Positions 15,594 to 19,576 of a stretch of DNA of 19,576 bases are shown here, piece after piece. A model generated the notes under the pieces. The model worked only from the letters and a program-made list of their open reading frames with translations. It had not been told where the DNA came from and ran no database searches. The position numbers and the translations under genes were made by a program. The stretch is taken from assembly GCA_016794075.1 (NCBI GenBank), contig JAEUKU010000010.1:1-19576 (forward strand), given 5' to 3'. Numbering within the stretch: position 1 is the stretch's first letter; every line of letters begins with the position of its first letter. Source of the stretch: Rhodospirillaceae bacterium (GTDB lineage: Bacteria; Pseudomonadota; Alphaproteobacteria; Dongiales; Dongiaceae).

Positions 15594-16283
15594 ATGGCGC
15601 CGACGGGCCACGATTCGAAACAGCGGGACGGGCTGCGCGACCGCCGCCGGGCCACAACCGGGCGGGCGGCGCGGGCTATTCTCGCGCTCACCCTGGCGCT
15701 GGGCTTCCTCGCCGCCGCGGCGCCGGCCGAGGCGCGCAAATACCCGAAGATCTTCGGCTCGATCGAGCTGTTCTCCAAGAAGGTGACGCGTTTCCCCAAA
15801 TGGGTCGGCATGGTCGATCGCTTCCAGGACGGCGCCAAGACCTGCGACAGCGCCACCTGCACCACCAAGGGCTGGAAGGAGTTCATCGCCGGGCTCCAGG
15901 GCAAGGACCTGCAGACCCAGCTGAAGGAGGTGCACCGGGCGATGAACGCCAAGCGCTACATCCTCGACATCAAGAACTGGGGCGAGGAGGATTACTGGGC
16001 GACGCCGTACCAGTTCCTGAAGAAGAACGGCGATTGCGAGGACTACGCCATCTCCAAATACATGGCGCTGAAGGCGCTGGGCGTGCCGGTGGAGGACATG
16101 CGGGTGGTGGCGCTGAAGGACCTCAACCTGCGCATCGGCCACGCCGTGCTGGTGGTCTATGTCGGCGACGAGCCGATGCTGCTCGACAACCAGATCTCCT
16201 CGGTCGTCCCGGCCAATTCCATCCGCCACTACGAGCCGGTCTTCTCGATCAACGAGACCGGCTGGTGGCTGCACCGGAGGTGA
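15594..16283 (+). CDS. Transglutaminase-like cysteine peptidase (BTLCP, LapG-like)
   Basis: The 229-residue product has a long basic n-region followed by a signal-peptide hydrophobic stretch (about 26-43) and a cut site near APAEA, so it should be periplasmic. The mature protein matches the bacterial transglutaminase-like cysteine proteinase family: NGDCEDYAISKYMAL with Cys148, GHAVLVVY with His183, and LLDNQ with Asp198 form the Cys-His-Asp triad. The Asp-Cys-Glu-Asp surround matches the calcium-binding loop of LapG. LapG cleaves large surface adhesins near their N-terminus and is restrained by the c-di-GMP receptor LapD. Here the next gene, 13 bases downstream, encodes a degenerate EAL-type protein. 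The ATG lacks a strong Shine-Dalgarno sequence. No adhesin substrate is in the window. Confidence 0.9.
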   Translation: MAPTGHDSKQRDGLRDRRRATTGRAARAILALTLALGFLAAAAPAEARKYPKIFGSIELFSKKVTRFPKWVGMVDRFQDGAKTCDSATCTTKGWKEFIAGLQGKDLQTQLKEVHRAMNAKRYILDIKNWGEEDYWATPYQFLKKNGDCEDYAISKYMALKALGVPVEDMRVVALKDLNLRIGHAVLVVYVGDEPMLLDNQISSVVPANSIRHYEPVFSINETGWWLHRR

Positions 16284-16296
16284 GGGACCGCGCCGC

Positions 16297-17550
16297 ATGA
16301 GCGAGTGGACCAGCGATCTGCGACGCGACCCGCGCAGCCGGAGCCACGAGGAGATCCTGCGCGACCATGTCCTGCGGCTGGAGCGCCATCGCGCCGGCCG
16401 CCTCGCCTGCGAGATTCATCTCGGCCTGTTGCGCCCCTATCACCAGCGCCCGCATCACCTGCGCATCGCGCGCAAGACGCTCGAGCCGCTGGTTCGCCGC
16501 TTCGACGCCAGCATCTTCGAGCTGCACAACAACAATCTGATGGTGCTGGCCCAGGGCGCCAGCGCCGCCGAGACCGAGGCCTGCACGCAGCAGATCCGCG
16601 CCTTGTTCTCCGAGGACCCGCTGTTCACCGGCGCGCAGGGCGTGCCGGAGGATGCGCGCTTCTGCGCCTGGTATGACCTGGAGCGCGACTACGCGGCGCT
16701 GCTGCGCCGGGTGGAGGACCTCGACGCCGCGCGCAAGCTCGCGGCGGAGGCGGCCGCCGAATCCGCCGGCGGGCTCCGTCCGGGCGGCATCGGCCCGGCG
16801 CAGCTGGAGCAGATCGAGCGCGCCATCGCCCAGGCCGACCTCGCCAACATCCTGCGCCGCCAGGACGTCTGCGCCATCATCCCCGGAATGCGGCCGGAGA
16901 AGATCTATCACGAGCTCTACTTCTCCATGTACTACCTGGCGCAGACGCTGCTGCCCGGCCACAACATCACCGCCGACGACTACCTGTTCCGCTACCTGAC
17001 CCGGGCGCTCGATCGCCGCATGCTGGCGCTGATGACGCGGCGCGAGATGCAGCCGATGCTGAAAGGGGCGGCGCTCAATCTCAACGTCCGCTCGGCGACG
17101 GCACCGGACTTCATGGAGTTCGACAGGTCGACCAACGTGCAGGACCGCGGTTCGCTGGCGATCGAGCTGCCGATGCTGGACGTGGTCAACGACCCGGCGG
17201 AATACCTCTTCGCCCGCGATTTCCTGAAGGAGCGCGGCTACAAGATCGTCATCGACTGCCTGCACCCCTTGAGCCTGCCGCTGATCGACCGCGCCTGGCT
17301 CGGCTTCGATTTCATCAAGCTCGCCTACACGCCGAGCCTCGCCGACGAGGTGCGGGGCCAGCGCGGCGCGGCGCTGAAGGCCGCGGTGGCGCGGGTGGGG
17401 CGCGAGCGCATCGTGCTGTGCCGCCTGGACGACGAAGCGGGATTGCAGGCCGGCGCCGAGCTCGGCATCACCCTCTACCAGGGCCGCCTGATCGACGGCA
17501 TGATTCCGCTCGGCGCGCGGCCGCTGCCGGCGGCGCGCGCCGGGCAGTAG
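16297..17550 (+). CDS. Soluble protein with degenerate EAL domain (and possible degenerate GGDEF part)
   Basis: A 417-residue protein with no signal peptide or membrane segment, so cytoplasmic. The C-terminal half (about 190-405) follows the EAL fold: HELYFSM (205-211) at the EAL position, NITADDYLFRYLTRAL for the next helix, LNLNV (260-264) for the VNLS strand, SLAIELPML (286-293), YKIVIDCL (315-322) for the DDFG strand, FDFIKLAY (337-344) for the KxD strand, and GITLYQGRLID (390-400) for the closing GxxxxQGxxxxxP-type motif. Several metal ligands are changed (DD to DC, KID to KLA), so cyclic di-GMP hydrolysis is unlikely. Residues about 35-145 look like a worn GGDEF domain with HNNNL at the signature site. 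It is in operon with the LapG-like gene and may act as a nucleotide or protein sensor. Confidence 0.7.
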   Translation: MSEWTSDLRRDPRSRSHEEILRDHVLRLERHRAGRLACEIHLGLLRPYHQRPHHLRIARKTLEPLVRRFDASIFELHNNNLMVLAQGASAAETEACTQQIRALFSEDPLFTGAQGVPEDARFCAWYDLERDYAALLRRVEDLDAARKLAAEAAAESAGGLRPGGIGPAQLEQIERAIAQADLANILRRQDVCAIIPGMRPEKIYHELYFSMYYLAQTLLPGHNITADDYLFRYLTRALDRRMLALMTRREMQPMLKGAALNLNVRSATAPDFMEFDRSTNVQDRGSLAIELPMLDVVNDPAEYLFARDFLKERGYKIVIDCLHPLSLPLIDRAWLGFDFIKLAYTPSLADEVRGQRGAALKAAVARVGRERIVLCRLDDEAGLQAGAELGITLYQGRLIDGMIPLGARPLPAARAGQ

Positions 17551-17592
17551 TCAAAGAGGTCGGACGGCGCTCGGATCTGCGGTCCCTCGGAC
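17551..17592. other. Convergent gap between the EAL-like gene and regA
   Basis: This 42-base gap lies between two facing stop codons. A perfect GGTCC-CTC-GGACC inverted repeat (17581-17593) touches the regA stop codon and could weakly terminate from either side. There is no T-tract, so I do not call it an intrinsic terminator. Confidence 0.25.
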
Positions 17593-18129
17593 CTATCCGC
17601 GCGGGGCGTATTTGGCCAGGATGCGCTGCAGGGTGCGGCGGTGCATGCGCAGCCGGCGCGCGGTTTCCGAGACGTTGCGGTCGCATTGCTCGAAGACGCG
17701 CTGGATATGCTCCCAGCGCACGCGGTCGGCGGTCATCGGCTGCTCGGGCGGCGGCGGCAGGGCCTCCTTGTGGTCGAGCAAGGCGGCCTCGACCTGGTCG
17801 GCGTCGGCCGGCTTCGGCAGGTAATCGGCGGCGCCGTGCTTGATCGCCGAGACCGCGGTGGCGATGTTGCCGTAGCCGGTCAGGATGATGACCCGGCAAT
17901 CCGGGTTGACGTTGCGGATCTCGGTCACGATGTCGAGGCCGCTGCCGTCGGCGAGGCGGAGGTCGACCACCGCGTAATCGGGCGCCTCGCTCTTCGCCGC
18001 GGCGATGCCGGAGGAGACGCTCTCCGCCTGGCGCACCGCGAAGCCGCGCTTTTCCATCGCCATCGCCAGGCGCTGCCGTTAGACGGTGTCGTCGTCGACT
18101 ATGAGCAGGTTCTTCTGCGGGTCGGTCAT
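17593..18129 (-). pseudogene. regA: Redox response regulator RegA/ActR/PrrA family, interrupted by an in-frame stop at codon 17
   Basis: RegA-type regulators switch aerobic/anaerobic gene sets when phosphorylated by RegB. Read from the ATG at 18129, 178 codons give a normal family protein except that codon 17 is TAA (18081-18079). Before it comes TDPQKNLLIVDDDTV, with the acidic pocket at Asp12-14; after it come AMEKRGF, AVVDLRL with phospho-acceptor Asp56, LTGYGNIATAVSA with Thr84, KPAD with Lys106, the RegA-specific linker PPPPEQPMTADRVRWEHIQR, and the Fis-type helix-turn-helix NVSETARRLRMHRRTLQRIL (about 152-171). The start overlaps the regB stop as ATGA, implying coupling. Homologues have an aromatic residue at position 17, so one base change from TAC or TAT explains it. 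Restart at codon 23 would give 156 residues lacking strand 1 and the acidic pocket, with no Shine-Dalgarno sequence. Confidence 0.88.
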
Positions 18130-19487
18130 TCTTGCAGGCTCCCATTCTTGAACGCGGCGCGAGGCCAGGCGACGCGCGCCTCGGCGCCGCCGTAATCGTG
18201 GTTGCGGAAGCTGACGATGCCTCCGGTCCGCTCCAGCAGGTTCTGGGCGATGAAGATGCCGAGCCCCATATGATCGCCCTGGCGATGGGCCTGGTCCAGC
18301 CCTTCCGTGGCGGTGGAGAGATAGGGGTCGCCGAGCCGCCGCAGCACGTCCTGCGGAAAGCCCGGCCCGTCATCGGCGATGGTGACCACCAGCTCGGTGC
18401 GGGTCCAGGCGATGGTCGCTTTGACCTCCTCGCGGGCGAATTCGGTGGCGTTCTGCAGCAGATTGCCGAGGCCGTGCATGATCTCCGGCCGGCGCGGCAT
18501 CAGCGGATCCTGCGGCTCGGCCGGATCGGGCTGCATCTCGATGCGCAGCGCCACATGCGGCCGGCTGTGCGGCGCGGCCGCCAGCTCCACCAGCAGGCCC
18601 GCGGGCAACATGCTGAAATGATCTTTCTTCTGGTCCGGCCGGCGCGACAGCTCGGCCAGGATGTCGCGGCAGCGCTGGCTCTGGCTCACCAGCAACTCGG
18701 CATCGGAGCGATGCGGCGATTCCACCGGCAGCTCGTGCGCCAGCTCCTTGGCGATCAGCGAGATGGTGCCCAGGGGCGAACCCAGCTCATGCGCCGCGGC
18801 TGCCGCGAGGGCGCCGAGCGACGACAGGCGCTGCTCGCGGTCGAGCGCGCCCTGCGCCGCCGCCAGCGCGTCGGATAGGCGGCGCGATTCCTCGGCCACG
18901 CGATAGACGTAGAAGGTGAGGAAGATGATGGCGAGGATCAGCGCCACGGCGAGCGCGGCGACGAACAGGTCGTCGACATGGAAACTGCCGTCCGGCCAGG
19001 GCAGTGGCAGGTGGACGATGGCGAGCACCACCAGGCAGGCGGCGGCGAGCAAGGCGAGGCAGATGGTGCTGCGGTAGGAAAGGGCGGCCGCCGAGACGGT
19101 GACCGGCGCCAGGATCAGCACCGAGAAGGGGTTGTGCAGCCCGCCGGTGAGATAGAGCAGCACCGCCAGCTGCACGATGTCGAAGGCGAAATAGAGCGCC
19201 GATTCGCGGTCGGTCAGGCGCTCCGACTGGCGCCGGCGCAGCTGCACCGCCAAGGTGGCTCCGGCCAGCGCCGCAACCGTGGCACCCGTCCAGCCGATCG
19301 GCAGCGGGAAGCCGAGCCCGTAATGCACCACCAGCAGGGTCAGGGCCTGGCCGGCGACGGCGACCCAGCGGATGACCAGGAGCGTGCGCAGCCGGACCCG
19401 GCCGAAGGCGCGGCTGGGCGGGCGGGCCATGTCGGCACCAAGGCCGCCGCGATTTCCGGACGGGATGTCGGCCGCAAGCTGGGTCAT
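18126..19487 (-). CDS. regB: Redox sensor histidine kinase RegB/ActS/PrrB family
   Basis: An inner-membrane kinase that reports respiratory redox state to RegA. From the ATG at 19487 it has 453 residues, close to the family's usual length. It opens with VRLRTLLVIRWVAVAGQ before about six membrane segments (about 33-195), and includes GGLHNPF (115-121), the ubiquinone-site motif. The H-box AAAAHELGSPLGTI holds His233, and RCRDIL holds Cys273. The 40-residue gap between them equals that between His225 and Cys265 of Rhodobacter RegB, so the redox-active cysteine is kept. The N-box GLGNLLQNATEFA, DDGPGFP and GLGIFIA complete the ATPase domain. A TTG at 19565 would add 26 residues and the frame stays open to the window edge; the ATG is preferred by comparison with RegB. 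Its stop overlaps the regA start by 4 bases. Confidence 0.93.
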   Translation of the reverse strand: MTQLAADIPSGNRGGLGADMARPPSRAFGRVRLRTLLVIRWVAVAGQALTLLVVHYGLGFPLPIGWTGATVAALAGATLAVQLRRRQSERLTDRESALYFAFDIVQLAVLLYLTGGLHNPFSVLILAPVTVSAAALSYRSTICLALLAAACLVVLAIVHLPLPWPDGSFHVDDLFVAALAVALILAIIFLTFYVYRVAEESRRLSDALAAAQGALDREQRLSSLGALAAAAAHELGSPLGTISLIAKELAHELPVESPHRSDAELLVSQSQRCRDILAELSRRPDQKKDHFSMLPAGLLVELAAAPHSRPHVALRIEMQPDPAEPQDPLMPRRPEIMHGLGNLLQNATEFAREEVKATIAWTRTELVVTIADDGPGFPQDVLRRLGDPYLSTATEGLDQAHRQGDHMGLGIFIAQNLLERTGGIVSFRNHDYGGAEARVAWPRAAFKNGSLQE

Positions 19488-19499
19488 GGCCGGACTATT

Positions 19500-19517
19500 G
19501 CCGCCCCTTTGGGCGGC
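19500..19517. promoter_or_regulatory. Perfect hairpin just upstream of the regB start
   Basis: GCCGCCC-CTTT-GGGCGGC forms a perfect 7-bp stem with a 4-base loop, 12 bases before the preferred regB ATG. On the mRNA strand the loop side reads CCAAAGGGG, so a Shine-Dalgarno-like AAGGGG is partly inside the stem-loop. It might affect regB translation or be an operator. If regB starts further upstream, this is coding sequence instead. Confidence 0.35.
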
Positions 19518-19576
19518 TGGCAAGGGCGCGATTGGGCCATTTTCCGGGGTTTCAAGCGGGTTCAAGCCTCGATTCG

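Noticed and set aside
17581..17593. Bidirectional intrinsic terminator between the EAL-like gene and regA
   Set aside because: The stem is only 5 bp and no T-tract follows on either strand.
17593..18063. Intact short response regulator starting at codon 23 of regA
   Set aside because: It would lack the first strand and acidic pocket needed for phosphorylation, has no Shine-Dalgarno sequence, and the true start is fixed by the ATGA overlap with regB.

Overview
The window is a high-GC, gene-dense bacterial chromosome segment, almost certainly from an alphaproteobacterium. The main evidence is the gene string rlmH-gpmI-envC-ctpA-divergent polysaccharide deacetylase-rppH, which is typical of that class, together with a RegB/ActS-RegA/ActR redox two-component pair, an MmcB-family protein and a BTLCP-type cysteine peptidase. 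A Rhodospirillales-like lineage is my best guess from the overall look of the proteins, but I cannot prove it without a search. I see no rRNA, tRNA, CRISPR array, insertion sequence or prophage gene.

Region 1 (1-7542, all minus strand) is an envelope/housekeeping cluster read right to left: rlmH (23S rRNA methyltransferase), a small unrecognised lipoprotein, gpmI (phosphoglycerate mutase), an EnvC-like amidase activator, the CtpA S41 protease, a divergent polysaccharide deacetylase-like protein, rppH (RNA 5' pyrophosphohydrolase), and the 5' part of a cyclophilin cut by the window edge. Spacing is tight (14-base overlap to about 110 bases), so most of it is probably co-transcribed. The EnvC-like and deacetylase-like proteins both lack the catalytic residues of their enzyme families.

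Region 2 (7579-13289) holds a plus-strand DUF2272 lipoprotein divergent from rlmH, a large membrane histidine kinase with four PAS domains, the monofunctional transglycosylase mtgA, and a divergent mmcB. The kinase and the DUF2272 gene converge on a shared CTAG that supplies both stop codons.

Region 3 (13301-17550) is the most interesting part. A membrane sensor with a degenerate HD-GYP output domain is divergent from a two-gene unit encoding a LapG-like periplasmic cysteine protease and a soluble protein with a degenerate EAL (and perhaps GGDEF) domain. Cyclic-di-GMP-type folds that have lost their catalytic residues therefore sit beside a protease whose relatives are controlled by such a fold. 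The short divergent region between them carries two overlapping AT-rich inverted repeats.

Region 4 (17593-19576, minus) is a regB-regA redox signalling pair. The kinase looks intact, including the quinone-site motif and the redox cysteine. The response regulator, translationally coupled by an ATGA overlap, is interrupted by an in-frame TAA at codon 17, just after the acidic pocket. The rest of the regulator is intact, so this is either a very recent lesion or a base error.
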